NCBI RefSeq assembly: GCF_001425045.1
Contig: NZ_LMDJ01000012.1
Location: 100,522 to 164,521 of the forward strand
DNA length: 64,000 bases
From: Massilia sp. Root351
GTDB lineage: Bacteria > Pseudomonadota > Gammaproteobacteria > Burkholderiales > Burkholderiaceae_D
Direction: 5' to 3'
Shown here: positions 8,593-16,898 of the stretch, one piece after another
Numbering within the stretch: the first letter of the stretch is position 1
Layout of the letters: every line of letters begins with the position of its first letter
Position numbers and translations under genes: made by a program
Notes under the pieces: generated by a model
Told to the model about the DNA's origin: nothing
Database searches by the model: none
The model's input: only the letters and a program-made list of their open reading frames with translations

Positions 8593-8645
8593 TGCTACAT
8601 AAAACGTAGCACAATACGCATCCGCATGCTACATTATCCGTAGCA
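8593..8645. promoter_or_regulatory. Two operator-like inverted repeats between HxlR and CMD genes
   Basis: TGCTAC-N7-GTAGCA occurs twice: 8593-8611 (centre ATAAAAC) and 8627-8645 (centre ATTATCC). Centres are 34 bp apart. A third half-site (TGTAGCA) follows at about 8650. The identical arms in a divergent regulatory gap make a shared operator for the HxlR protein likely; this is seen directly as a repeat, inferred as a binding site. Confidence 0.7.
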
Positions 8646-8674
8646 GCACTGTAGCACTTGTTCAGGAGACCGAC

Positions 8675-9193
8675 ATGCAAACACCGAGAATCGCCCCGCT
8701 GGATGCGCCCTATGCGCCCGGCGTGCAGCAAGCCTTTGACCGCGTCATGCCGCCGGGGATGGAACCGCTGGGATTGTTCCGCACGCTGGCGCACAGCCCA
8801 CGCGTGCTGCAGCGCCTGTTCGCCGGCAATCTGCTCGATCCCGGCGCCATCACGCTGCGCGAACGCGAACTGGTCATCCTGCGCACCTGCGCGCGCTGCG
8901 GCTGCGACTACGAATGGGGCGTGCACAAGGCGCTGTTCGCGCGCGCCGCCGGGCTGAGCGCCGAAGACATTGCCGCCACGCAGGCCGCGGCCGGCGCCGG
9001 GCTGCTGCTGCGCGCCGTCGACGAACTGCACGACAGCGCCGCTATCTCGGAGGCGACGTGGCAGGAGCTGGCGTCGGCCTACCAGCCGGACCAGATCCTC
9101 GAAATCATCGCCCTATGCGGCTACTACCACACCATCTCCTTTATCGCCAACGCCTGCCGCGTGGCGCCGGAGGCTTTCGCTCAGGCAGCGTAA
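8675..9193 (+). CDS. Carboxymuconolactone decarboxylase (CMD/AhpD-like) family protein
   Basis: A 172-residue all-helical CMD-family protein. The family core ITLRERELVILRTCARCGCDYEWGVHKALFARAAGLSAEDI shows the C-x-C-x2-E-W-x2-H arrangement shared with AhpD-like peroxidatic proteins. The second part (LHDSAAISEATWQELA..YQPDQILEIIALCGYYHTISFIANA) is the usual C-terminal helix set. AGGAG precedes the ATG. It is probably controlled by the divergent HxlR regulator through the twin operators. Its 3' end overlaps the convergent TPR gene by 13 bp. Confidence 0.85.
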   Translation: MQTPRIAPLDAPYAPGVQQAFDRVMPPGMEPLGLFRTLAHSPRVLQRLFAGNLLDPGAITLRERELVILRTCARCGCDYEWGVHKALFARAAGLSAEDIAATQAAAGAGLLLRAVDELHDSAAISEATWQELASAYQPDQILEIIALCGYYHTISFIANACRVAPEAFAQAA

Positions 9194-9924
9194 GCGGCGT
9201 TCAGGCGGCGGATCAGGTCGGCGTTGAGATCGCGGGTGTTGCGGTTCCAGCGCTGCATCGCGCGCTCCAGTTCTGGACGCTGGGCGGCTGCCAGCCGGGT
9301 GTCGCCGACGGAGGCGGCCCAGATGGCGTATTCGGCGCGTACCGTGAAGCTGCCATAGCGGGCCAGCGCGTCTTCGAAGGCGGTGCGTGCTTCATCCTGG
9401 CGGCCGCCGGCGCCCAACGCCTGGGCGCGCAGCAAGGCGATTTCCTCGGCGCGGAAGCCCGGGTCGGATTGGATGATGAAGTCGAGGTGGCCGATGGCTT
9501 CGCCCGCCCGGCCGCACGCCAGGTTGGCGCGCGCGGCGCCGCGGCGGATTTCCAGGTCGGCGCCGAACACGCCGTTCAGGCAGGCGCCGTAGGTGGCGGC
9601 GGCTTCCGCTGCGGCGCCCGCCTCCAACTGTGCCTGCGCCAGGCGCATCTGGTTCTGCGCGGTAGGTGTGTAGTCGAAGGCGGCGCGCGCTTCGCGCAGC
9701 TCGCGGCCCGGGTCCAGCGTACGCGCCGCCGCCGTGACAACCTTGCGCGCGCCATGCTCAAGCCGCGAGTTGGGCAGGTAGATCGCCACAAAATAGACAA
9801 TGCTGCCCAGCAGCGGGAAGGAAAACAGGATGAACAGCCAGTAGGTCTGCTGCCGCGACCGCACGGCGTGCACGGCGAAGAACAGCGCGATGGCGATATG
9901 GAGTCCGGCACCGATGTACGGCAT
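9181..9924 (-). CDS. Membrane-anchored TPR protein with PLDc_N-like segment
   Basis: A 247-residue protein. The N-terminus carries two membrane segments (about residues 3-20 and 30-52) with the PLDc_N-like pattern TYWLFILFSFPLLGSIVYF, then a region of TPR-type helical repeats (AQNQMRLAQAQLEAGAAAEAAATYGACLNG, ANLACGRAGEAIGHLDFII, ALLRAQALGAGGRQDEARTAFEDALARYG). The ATG at 9924 follows GAGG by five bases; a TTG at 9942 is in frame. The function is not known; TPRs suggest a scaffold in the cytoplasm or periplasm anchored to the inner membrane. Confidence 0.75.
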   Translation of the reverse strand: MPYIGAGLHIAIALFFAVHAVRSRQQTYWLFILFSFPLLGSIVYFVAIYLPNSRLEHGARKVVTAAARTLDPGRELREARAAFDYTPTAQNQMRLAQAQLEAGAAAEAAATYGACLNGVFGADLEIRRGAARANLACGRAGEAIGHLDFIIQSDPGFRAEEIALLRAQALGAGGRQDEARTAFEDALARYGSFTVRAEYAIWAASVGDTRLAAAQRPELERAMQRWNRNTRDLNADLIRRLNAAYAA

Positions 9925-10017
9925 AACTACCTCTGTCAGCAAAAAGAGGAATTATCGCCGTTCGCAAGCCCGAAAATATACGCGGATTGTCACAGTGCAA
10001 CACCCGCGAATGGCGCC

Positions 10018-10620
10018 TTAGCGCTGCGCGGTCTGTCCGGCCTGAGTCGCCGGTTCCAGCATGATGACCAGGGCGCTGGACGTGGTGCGAATGCCGGTCG
10101 GCACAAACTGCACGCCCGCGTAGCGCAGGTCTTCCGGCTTGAAGCTGTACAGCGGCACGTCGCGTATCAGCTTGTCGGCCAGGATGTTGGCGGCGCCGGC
10201 GATCTGGCGCTGCTGCGATTCAGCTATGCCGTCGATGGCGAAACGGTCCACCTGCGCGTCGCTGAGAAAGACGGCGCTGCGCGCGTTGTCCACCACCAGC
10301 CGCCCGGACAGCGCCAGGCTGCCGCGCCACGATTGCCGCATCAGCATGGGCGACACGGTCAGCTCGGCCGACAGCGCGACGCGGTCGTTCTGTCCCACCG
10401 TGCTCAGCTGCGGATTGCTCAGCTGAACATCGAACACGCCCAGCACGCGGTGGCTGACGGGGAAGCGCTGGCCCAGGTTCTTCTGCAGGCGCTCGAGCGG
10501 CACCTCGAACTGGCGCGGGCCGATCAGGCCCGCGCACGAGGCCAGCAAGCCTGCAGCGGCGGCAGCGGTGGCGATGGTAGCCACGGCAAGGATGTGGCGG
10601 CGATGGGGAGTGAAGGTCAT
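10018..10620 (-). CDS. DUF1439 (YceB-like) lipoprotein
   Basis: A 200-residue predicted lipoprotein. A twin-arginine-free leader with hydrophobic core ends in the lipobox LLASC (Cys at about residue 29), so the mature protein should be lipidated. The body (FEVPLERLQKNLGQRFPVSHRVLGVFDVQLSNPQLS) matches the DUF1439/YceB family, small outer-membrane-associated lipoproteins with an LBP-like fold and unknown role. No operon partner is obvious. Confidence 0.82.
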   Translation of the reverse strand: MTFTPHRRHILAVATIATAAAAAGLLASCAGLIGPRQFEVPLERLQKNLGQRFPVSHRVLGVFDVQLSNPQLSTVGQNDRVALSAELTVSPMLMRQSWRGSLALSGRLVVDNARSAVFLSDAQVDRFAIDGIAESQQRQIAGAANILADKLIRDVPLYSFKPEDLRYAGVQFVPTGIRTTSSALVIMLEPATQAGQTAQR

Positions 10621-10694
10621 CTTGGTTCCGGTTAAGCGGGCGACACACTGCGCCCGGGTGCCGTAGAGTGTATTTCATCCACGACGGAGGCGCC

Positions 10695-11417
10695 ATGGCG
10701 GTAGTGCGAATCGGATGCGCGGGCTGGTCCATCCCACGGGCGGCCAGCGGCGACTTTCCCGCCGAAGGCAGCCACTTGCAGCGGTACGCCGCCGTCTTCA
10801 ACGCCGCCGAAATCAATTCCTCGTTCTACCGCCCGCACCAGCCGCAGGTCTACGCACGCTGGGCCGCCAGCGTGCCGGACGATTTCCGTTTCGCCGTCAA
10901 GGCGCCCAAGCAAATGACGCATGAGCTGCGCCTGGCGGATTGCACTGAGGCCATGCAGCGCTTCGCCGGCGAAGCGGCAGGCCTGGGCGCCAAACTGGGC
11001 TGCGTGCTGGTCCAGCTGCCGCCCAGCCTGCAGTTCGACCCGGCCCTCGCCGCAACATTCTTCACGCTGGCCCGGCAACACTTCGGCTGCATGCTCGCCT
11101 GCGAAGCCCGCCATTCCAGCTGGTTCGGCGGCGCCGCCACCGCCCTGCTGAGCGATGTCGCCGTCACGCGCGTGACCGCCGATCCGCCGGCCGGCCAGCC
11201 CGGCCCGCACGTGGCCACCACCGCCACCACCTACGCCCGCCTTCACGGCAGCCCGCGCGTCTACTTTTCGTCCTACGACGGCGAATTCCTGGACCAGGCC
11301 GCCGTCAGCCTGGCCGGCCGCGCCGGCAACGGCCACGACGCCTGGTGCATCTTCGACAACACCGCATCCGGCGCCGCCACCGCCAACGCCGTCGCCCTGC
11401 TGCAACGCCTGTCCTGA
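10695..11417 (+). CDS. DUF72 family protein (YecE-like TIM barrel)
   Basis: A 240-residue DUF72 protein. The start at 10695 follows GGAG by five bases; an in-frame ATG at 10668 lacks such a site. Family blocks: IGCAGWSIPR, YAAVFNAAEINSSFYRPH, FRFAVKAPKQMTHELRL, LGCVLVQLPPSLQFD, TYARLHGSPRVYFSSYD and WCIFDNTASGAATANA. These proteins have an endonuclease-IV-like TIM-barrel fold and no settled biochemical function. Diverges from the DUF1439 lipoprotein over 74 bp. Confidence 0.88.
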   Translation: MAVVRIGCAGWSIPRAASGDFPAEGSHLQRYAAVFNAAEINSSFYRPHQPQVYARWAASVPDDFRFAVKAPKQMTHELRLADCTEAMQRFAGEAAGLGAKLGCVLVQLPPSLQFDPALAATFFTLARQHFGCMLACEARHSSWFGGAATALLSDVAVTRVTADPPAGQPGPHVATTATTYARLHGSPRVYFSSYDGEFLDQAAVSLAGRAGNGHDAWCIFDNTASGAATANAVALLQRLS

Positions 11418-11452
11418 CTGCATGCAAAAAAAAAACCGTCGGTGCGCAAATC

Positions 11453-11470
11453 TAGTGTTATAGTTCACTA
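11453..11470. promoter_or_regulatory. Inverted repeat over the promoter of the GntR-ABC operon
   Basis: TAGTG-N8-CACTA, with a -10-like TATAGT (11459-11464) inside it, 38 bp before the GntR gene. YtrA-subfamily regulators bind inverted repeats at their own promoters, so this is the natural autoregulatory operator. A run of ten A residues lies just upstream (about 11426-11435). Confidence 0.6.
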
Positions 11471-11507
11471 CAACACCACTTCATCACATCACTAGGAGGA
11501 CGCATGT

Positions 11508-11879
11508 ATGTGGAATGACAACGCGCCGATTTATCGCCAGCTCAAGGAGCGGGTGCTCGGCATGATGCTGGACGGCTTGCTCAAGCCCGGCGACGCCCTG
11601 CCCTCGGTGCGGCAGATCGCCGCCGACTACCAATTGAATCCGATTACCGTATCCAAGGCCTACCAGGAACTGGTAGACGAAAGCCTGGTTGAAAAACGAA
11701 GGGGGTTAGGCATGTACGTTACCGAAGGCGCTCACGAAAAACTGCTGGCCACCGAACGCGAACGCTTTGTGCGCGAGGAATGGCCGGCCATGGTGGAGCG
11801 CATCCGCCGCCTGGGGCTGGACCTGGAGCAGCTGCTGCGCGCTTCACAGCCTGGCACGCAGCCGGGAGCGCCGGCATGA
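11508..11879 (+). CDS. GntR-family regulator, YtrA subfamily
   Basis: A 123-residue GntR regulator of the short YtrA type: the winged HTH at residues 1-75 (PIYRQLKERVLGMMLDGLLKPGDALPSVRQIAADYQLNPITVSKAYQELVDESLVEKRRGLGMYV) and only a short dimerisation tail instead of an effector domain. AGGAGGA lies just upstream; an ATG at 11504 is out of frame. The stop overlaps the ABC ATPase start by 4 bp. YtrA-type regulators normally repress the ABC transporter they are co-transcribed with. Confidence 0.93.
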   Translation: MWNDNAPIYRQLKERVLGMMLDGLLKPGDALPSVRQIAADYQLNPITVSKAYQELVDESLVEKRRGLGMYVTEGAHEKLLATERERFVREEWPAMVERIRRLGLDLEQLLRASQPGTQPGAPA

Positions 11880-12733
11880 GCGCCCTGATCACCGCCCGCA
11901 ACCTCACCAAGCGCTATGGCAAGAAACTGGCGCTGGACGAAGCCAGTTTCGAGATCCAGCCCGGCCGCGTGGTCGGCCTGATCGGCCCCAACGGGTCGGG
12001 CAAGACCACCACGCTCAAGGCCATCCTCGGCCTGACCCGCTTCGAGGGCGAACTGTCGGTGCTGGGCATGGACCCGAGCAAGCAGCGCGACGCGCTGATG
12101 AACGAAGTGTGCTTCATCGCCGACGTGGCCGTGCTGCCGCGCTGGCTGAAGGTGAAGGACGCGATCGATTTCGTGGAAGGGGTGCATCCGCGCTTCAACC
12201 GCGAGAAGGCCGAGCGCTACATCGCCCACACCAAGCTGGAACCGGACATGAAGGTCAAGGCCATGTCCAAGGGCATGATCGTGCAGCTGCACCTGGCGCT
12301 GGTAATGGCGATCGACGCCAAGCTGCTGGTGCTGGACGAACCCACGCTGGGGCTGGACATCCTGTACCGCAAGCAGTTCTACCACAACCTGCTGGAGGAC
12401 TACTTCGACGAGAACAAGACCATCATCATCACCACCCACCAGATCGAGGAAGTGGAGAACATCCTGACCGACCTGATGTTCATCCGCGACGGCAAGATCA
12501 CGCTGGCGGCGTCGATGGAGGAAATCGGCGACCGCTACACCGAAGTGATGGTGGAGCCGCAGCACATCAACGCTGCCAACGCGCTGGCGCCGATGACGCA
12601 GCGCAGCGTGTTCGGCAAGGCAGTGATGCTGTTCGACGGCGCTTCGCGCGCGCAGCTTGAAAAATTCGGCGAGATCCGCACCCCGAGCGTTGCGGACCTG
12701 TTTGTCGCCACCATGAAAGGGAGCTACGAATGA
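11876..12733 (+). CDS. ABC transporter ATP-binding protein
   Basis: A 285-residue ABC ATPase. The start at 11876 overlaps the GntR stop (ATGA). Walker A GPNGSGKTTT at about residues 40-49, a signature region at SKGMIVQLHLALVMAID where the usual LSGGQ is replaced by MSKGM, Walker B LLVLDEPTLGLD and the H-loop in TIIITTHQIEEVEN. This degenerate signature is common in YtrB-like and other drug or peptide-efflux ATPases. The last 80 residues form a regulatory tail. It pairs with the permease encoded by the next, overlapping gene. Confidence 0.92.
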   Translation: MSALITARNLTKRYGKKLALDEASFEIQPGRVVGLIGPNGSGKTTTLKAILGLTRFEGELSVLGMDPSKQRDALMNEVCFIADVAVLPRWLKVKDAIDFVEGVHPRFNREKAERYIAHTKLEPDMKVKAMSKGMIVQLHLALVMAIDAKLLVLDEPTLGLDILYRKQFYHNLLEDYFDENKTIIITTHQIEEVENILTDLMFIRDGKITLAASMEEIGDRYTEVMVEPQHINAANALAPMTQRSVFGKAVMLFDGASRAQLEKFGEIRTPSVADLFVATMKGSYE

Positions 12734-13677
12734 AAACGATGAAATGGCTGATCAAGCGCGAGTTCTGGGAACACAAGGGCATGGTGGTGTGGGCGCCTGC
12801 CGTGGTGGCCGGGCTGATCGCCCTGCTGACGCTGGGCGGGCTGCTGCTGGGCCGCAACATGGCCTTCGAGGGCAGCGCCAGCAAGATCAGCGTGGAACTG
12901 GGCGGCGAGGCGCGCGACACTACCATCGCCATGCTGGCGGACGTCTACATGGCCTTCTCGGTGCCCATCCTGATTATCCTGGGCTTCCTGGTGTTCTTCT
13001 ACTGCCTCGGCGCGCTGCACGACGACCGCCGCGACCGCAGCCTGCTGTTCTGGAAATCGCTGCCGGTATCGGACCAGATGACGGTGCTGTCCAAGGTGGC
13101 GCTGGCACTGGTGGCGATACCGCTGGTCAGCGTGTTGATCGGCATCGCGCTGTCGCTGGTGATTACGCTGCTGCTGGGCGTGAGCATGGCGATGCACGGG
13201 GTGAACCTGATCGGCCCGGTGCTGTCCTCGCCCTCCTTCTACCTGTCGCCGCTGCGCCTCCTGGGCCTGCTGCCGGTGTACGTGCTGTGGGCCCTGCCCA
13301 CCGTGGGCTGGCTGTTGCTGGTGTCGAGCTGGGCGCGCTCCAAGGTGTTCCTGTGGGCGGTGGGCGCGCCGCTGGTGACGGCGGTATTGATCGCCTGGGC
13401 CAACAAGATCTTCGGCCTGGGCATGGCGCCGGGCTGGTTCATGGAGAACATCGTCAGCCGCATGCTGCTCGGCGTGGCGCCCGGCAACTGGTTCATGCAC
13501 AGCCGGATCGATCCGAACCAGCTGGTGCAGGAAGGCGCGGAGCACGTGCGCAACGCGGACCTGTTCAGTGCCTCCTGGAGCACGCTGGGCACCCCGTCGC
13601 TGTGGATAGGTGTTGCCGCCGGCGTGGCCATGATCGCCGGCGCCGTGTGGCTGCGCCGCTGGCGCGAGGAAGGCTAA
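12730..13677 (+). CDS. ABC transporter permease
   Basis: A 315-residue membrane protein with about six hydrophobic segments (residues ~20-40, 75-105, 125-155, 175-200, 205-230 and 285-305). The large exported loop after the first segment (GRNMAFEGSASKISVELGGEARDTT) fits ABC-2 type efflux permeases. The start overlaps the ATPase stop by 4 bp. No binding protein gene is present, so the complex is probably an exporter. Substrate unknown. Confidence 0.88.
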   Translation: MKTMKWLIKREFWEHKGMVVWAPAVVAGLIALLTLGGLLLGRNMAFEGSASKISVELGGEARDTTIAMLADVYMAFSVPILIILGFLVFFYCLGALHDDRRDRSLLFWKSLPVSDQMTVLSKVALALVAIPLVSVLIGIALSLVITLLLGVSMAMHGVNLIGPVLSSPSFYLSPLRLLGLLPVYVLWALPTVGWLLLVSSWARSKVFLWAVGAPLVTAVLIAWANKIFGLGMAPGWFMENIVSRMLLGVAPGNWFMHSRIDPNQLVQEGAEHVRNADLFSASWSTLGTPSLWIGVAAGVAMIAGAVWLRRWREEG

Positions 13678-13702
13678 AGGTACGGCTGGGATAGTGTTGC
13701 AG

Positions 13703-13742
13703 GGCGGGTTGGCGGGGCGCGCCTAGCGTAGCGTAACCCGCC
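13703..13742. repeat. REP-like palindrome (GGCGGGTT...AACCCGCC)
   Basis: Arms GGCGGGTT (13703-13710) and AACCCGCC (13735-13742) enclose a GC-rich loop. The element runs into the 3' end of the AraC-type gene and supplies its last codons. Related copies: 26550-26633, 37383-37422 and a variant at 19973-20011. Confidence 0.7.
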
Positions 13743-14472
13743 GGTACTGAGTCGGCGTCACCCCCACGGTGGCGCGAAACTGGCGGGTGAAAGCACTGTG
13801 GTCGCCGTATCCGCACGCCATGGCAATCTCCGCCACGCTGGCAGGCCCGGCCAGCATGCGCGATGCAGCATCCACCCGGGTCTTGATGATGACCTGGCGC
13901 GGCGTGAGCTGGTAAATGCGCAGGAAATAGCGCTCCAGCTGCGCCACCGACATATTCGCCGTGCGCGCGAGCTCCGGCAGCGGCAACGGCTGGTCGTAGC
14001 GCTCCTGTATCAGCCGCGCCGCCGCAGCCACCTTGTGGTAGGCCGAATTCTTCCTGTCCTCCATGGCCAGGTCGCGCGAAATGCCGGTCAGGCCGACGAT
14101 GGCGCCCGACGCGCCGCGCAATGCGGTCTTGCGGGTCAGGCACCAGCCTGGATCGCGGTTCGGATACAGGTGCAGCTCCAGCTGGTCCGCGATCTCCGCA
14201 CCGCCCGCCAGCACCGCTTCGTCCTGCGCCAGGTAATTCTGGCCGAAGGGCCGCGCGAACACTTCGGCCGAGGTCCTTCCCAATAGCGCATCCTTGTGCT
14301 TCAAGCCGCAGCGCTTGACCAGCGTCTGGTTCACCACCACGTAGCGGCCCTGCACGTCCTTGACGAAAAACACCACGTCCGGCAGCGCGTCGAACAGCGG
14401 CTCGGCAAAGAACACGTCGGCGATGTTTGCGCCCAGTGCCAGGCGGGCGCCTCCCGTTTTTGCGGTATCCAT
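13723..14472 (-). CDS. AraC-family regulator with PAS domain, probably of the hydroxyproline cluster
   Basis: A 249-residue regulator with a PAS-like sensor at residues 25-135 ([46 protein letters not shown]) and an AraC double HTH at 145-249 ([80 protein letters not shown]). It is divergent from the 4-hydroxyproline epimerase gene over 110 bp, so it probably activates that operon. The final codons lie in a REP-like palindrome. No Shine-Dalgarno is clear at 14472. Confidence 0.9.
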   Translation of the reverse strand: MDTAKTGGARLALGANIADVFFAEPLFDALPDVVFFVKDVQGRYVVVNQTLVKRCGLKHKDALLGRTSAEVFARPFGQNYLAQDEAVLAGGAEIADQLELHLYPNRDPGWCLTRKTALRGASGAIVGLTGISRDLAMEDRKNSAYHKVAAAARLIQERYDQPLPLPELARTANMSVAQLERYFLRIYQLTPRQVIIKTRVDAASRMLAGPASVAEIAMACGYGDHSAFTRQFRATVGVTPTQYRRVTLR

Positions 14473-14582
14473 GGCCGCATTCTCGCACGGCCTGCGGACG
14501 GAAAGGCGATTGTGCCGATTTCGTCATCTTTGATGCGCAGCGCCTGCAAGACGGCGGGCTGCGGAAGGCATATGATTTCAAC

Positions 14583-15512
14583 ATGAAAACCATCTCCATT
14601 ATCGATTCCCACACCGGCGGCGAACCGACCCGCCTGGTCACCGCAGGCGGGCCGGAACTCGGCAGCGGGCCGTTGCATGAGCGCCTTGAACTGCTGCGCC
14701 GCGAGCACGACAACTTCCGTTCCGCCGTGGTGTGCGAACCGCGCGGTTCGGACGTGCTGGTGGGCGCGCTGCTGTGCCAGCCGCATGCGGCCGATTGTGC
14801 AGCAGGCGTCATCTTCTTCAACAACGTCGGCTATCTCGGCATGTGCGGGCACGGCACCATCGGGCTGGTGGCTTCGCTGGCTTATATGGGCCGTATCGGC
14901 GTGGGCGTGCACCGCATCGATACGCCGGTGGGCGTGGTGGAAGCGGAGCTGCACGCGGACGGCAGCGTGACCGTGGAAAACGTGGCGGCCTACCGCGCGC
15001 GGCACGCGGTGACGGTGCGGGTGCCCGGCCATGGCGGCGTGACGGGCGACGTGGCCTGGGGCGGCAACTGGTTCTTCCTGGTGGCAGAGCATGGGCAGGA
15101 GCTGCATGTATCGAATGCGGGCGCACTGACGGCGTTTACCTCCGCCGTGCGCAAGGCGCTGGCCGCGGCGGGCATCACCGGCGCGGACGGCGCGGAGATC
15201 GACCACATCGAACTGTTTGCGCCTTCGTCCAGCGCGGACAGCCGGAACTTTGTGCTCTGCCCCGGCAACGCCTACGACCGTTCCCCCTGCGGCACCGGCA
15301 CCAGCGCGAAGCTGGCCTGCCTGGCGGCAGACGGCAAGCTGGCCGAAGGCGCGGTGTGGCGGCAGGAGAGCATTGTCGGCAGCGTGTTCGAGGGCACCTA
15401 CCGTTACGACGGCGGCAAGCTGATACCGAGCATACGCGGCCAGGCCTGGGTGAACTCGCAGGCCACGCTGATACTCGATCCGTCCGACCCGCTGGTGTGG
15501 GGCATACGGTGA
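14583..15512 (+). CDS. lhpA: 4-hydroxyproline epimerase
   Basis: A 309-residue proline-racemase-family enzyme that interconverts trans-4-hydroxy-L-proline and cis-4-hydroxy-D-proline. Both catalytic cysteines are present: Cys88 in [11 protein letters not shown] and Cys236 in [11 protein letters not shown], the spacing expected for the family. The start at 14583 ([19 protein letters not shown]) matches family N-termini; an upstream in-frame extension is not conserved. The following D-hydroxyproline dehydrogenase and deaminase genes settle hydroxyproline epimerase over proline racemase. Confidence 0.95.
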   Translation: MKTISIIDSHTGGEPTRLVTAGGPELGSGPLHERLELLRREHDNFRSAVVCEPRGSDVLVGALLCQPHAADCAAGVIFFNNVGYLGMCGHGTIGLVASLAYMGRIGVGVHRIDTPVGVVEAELHADGSVTVENVAAYRARHAVTVRVPGHGGVTGDVAWGGNWFFLVAEHGQELHVSNAGALTAFTSAVRKALAAAGITGADGAEIDHIELFAPSSSADSRNFVLCPGNAYDRSPCGTGTSAKLACLAADGKLAEGAVWRQESIVGSVFEGTYRYDGGKLIPSIRGQAWVNSQATLILDPSDPLVWGIR

Positions 15513-16636
15513 GCTTGCCGGACGTGTTGATCGTCGGCGCGGGCATTATCGGCGCGGCTTGCGCGGATGCGCTGTCGGCGCGCGGTCTGCGCGTGACGGT
15601 GGTCGAGCAGGAGGTGGTCGGTTCCGGCGCAACGGCGGCCGGCATGGGGCACTTGGTGGTGATGGACGACAATGCGGCCGAGCTGGCGCTATCGGCATGG
15701 TCGCTGGAGCTGTGGCGCGAGTTTGTGGCCGGGCAGCCGGGCCGGCACGAGTACAGCCAATGCGGCACCATCTGGGTTGCCGCCGATGATGAAGAGATGG
15801 CCGCAGCGCGCGTCAAGGCGCAAACCATGACGGCGCATGGCCTGCCGTGCCGCATGCTCGATGCGCAAAGATTGTACGAACGCGAGCCGCAGCTGCGGCC
15901 CGGCCTGGCCGGCGGCCTGCTGGTCGATGGCGACGGCCTGGTCTACCCGCCCAAGAGCGCGCGCATCCTGATGGACCGCGCCATCGCACGCGGCGCCCGG
16001 CTGCTCAGCGGCACGGTTCAGCATCTTGAAGGCGGCAATGGCGTCGTCCTGGCGGACGGCACACGCCTGCAGGGCGGACGCATCGTGCTGGCTGCGGGTT
16101 CGCGCTCATCGGCGCTGCTGGCCGACCTGCCGGTGCAGCCGAAAAAGGGCCACGTTGCCATTACCGACCGCTACCCCGGGTTTATCCGTCACCAGCTGGT
16201 GGAGCTGGGCTACATCAAGAGCGCCCATGCCGCCAGCGGCGACTCGGTGGCGTTCAATTTGCAGCCCCGCCCCACGGGCCAGATCCTGATCGGCTCCTCG
16301 CGCCAGTTCGGCACCACAGACTCCGCCGTGGACCACGCCATGATGGCCCGCATGCTGCGCCACGCCGCCGCCTTCACGCCCGCGCTGGCCGGCATGAACG
16401 TGCTGCGCTGCTGGACCGGCCTGCGCGCCGCCAGCCCGGACGGCCTGCCCATTATCGGCCCCCACCCTGCCCGCCCCGGCCTGTGGCTGGCCACCGGCCA
16501 TGAAGGCCTCGGCATCACCACCTCGCTCGCCACCGCGCAGCTGCTGGCCGCGCAGATGCTGGACGAAAGCGCCGCCATCCCGGCGCTGCCCTATCTGCCG
16601 GCCCGCTTTTCGCAAATGAGGAGCGCGCATGCCTGA
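15509..16636 (+). CDS. lhpB: D-hydroxyproline dehydrogenase, FAD subunit (beta, DadA-like)
   Basis: A 375-residue FAD-dependent oxidoreductase starting at a GTG that overlaps the epimerase stop (GTGA). The dinucleotide fold [29 protein letters not shown] opens the protein, followed by DAO-type blocks ([17 protein letters not shown], and the C-terminal [47 protein letters not shown]). It oxidises cis-4-hydroxy-D-proline to pyrroline-4-hydroxy-2-carboxylate as part of a heteromeric enzyme with the next two gene products. The overlap and order match the known lhpB-type catalytic subunit. Confidence 0.88.
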   Translation: MSLPDVLIVGAGIIGAACADALSARGLRVTVVEQEVVGSGATAAGMGHLVVMDDNAAELALSAWSLELWREFVAGQPGRHEYSQCGTIWVAADDEEMAAARVKAQTMTAHGLPCRMLDAQRLYEREPQLRPGLAGGLLVDGDGLVYPPKSARILMDRAIARGARLLSGTVQHLEGGNGVVLADGTRLQGGRIVLAAGSRSSALLADLPVQPKKGHVAITDRYPGFIRHQLVELGYIKSAHAASGDSVAFNLQPRPTGQILIGSSRQFGTTDSAVDHAMMARMLRHAAAFTPALAGMNVLRCWTGLRAASPDGLPIIGPHPARPGLWLATGHEGLGITTSLATAQLLAAQMLDESAAIPALPYLPARFSQMRSAHA

Positions 16637-16898
16637 GCTGATCAGCCTCGCGATAGACGGCCAGACCGTCACCGTCCCTGCAGGCAGCACGGTGGTGGCC
16701 GCCATCGCCGTACACACGGCAGGTGCCGCTGTCACCCGGCGCTCCGTCAGCGGCATGCTGCGCGGCCCCTTGTGCGGCATGGGCGTGTGCCATGAATGCC
16801 GCGTGACGATAGACGGCCGTGCCCACCAGCTGGCTTGCCAGACGCCGTGCGCGCCAGGCATGCAGGTTCGCACTCCGCTCGCGGAGGACGCGGCATGA
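16629..16898 (+). CDS. lhpF: D-hydroxyproline dehydrogenase, small [2Fe-2S] subunit (gamma)
   Basis: An 89-residue ferredoxin-like subunit. A beta-grasp start (ISLAIDGQTVTVPAGSTVVAAIA) precedes the cluster motif CGMGVCHECRVTIDGRAHQLAC, i.e. C-x4-C-x2-C-x12-C, as in SoxA/HcnA-type subunits. It overlaps the preceding gene by 8 bp and the next by 4 bp. It should pass electrons between the two flavoprotein subunits. Confidence 0.88.
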   Translation: MPELISLAIDGQTVTVPAGSTVVAAIAVHTAGAAVTRRSVSGMLRGPLCGMGVCHECRVTIDGRAHQLACQTPCAPGMQVRTPLAEDAA

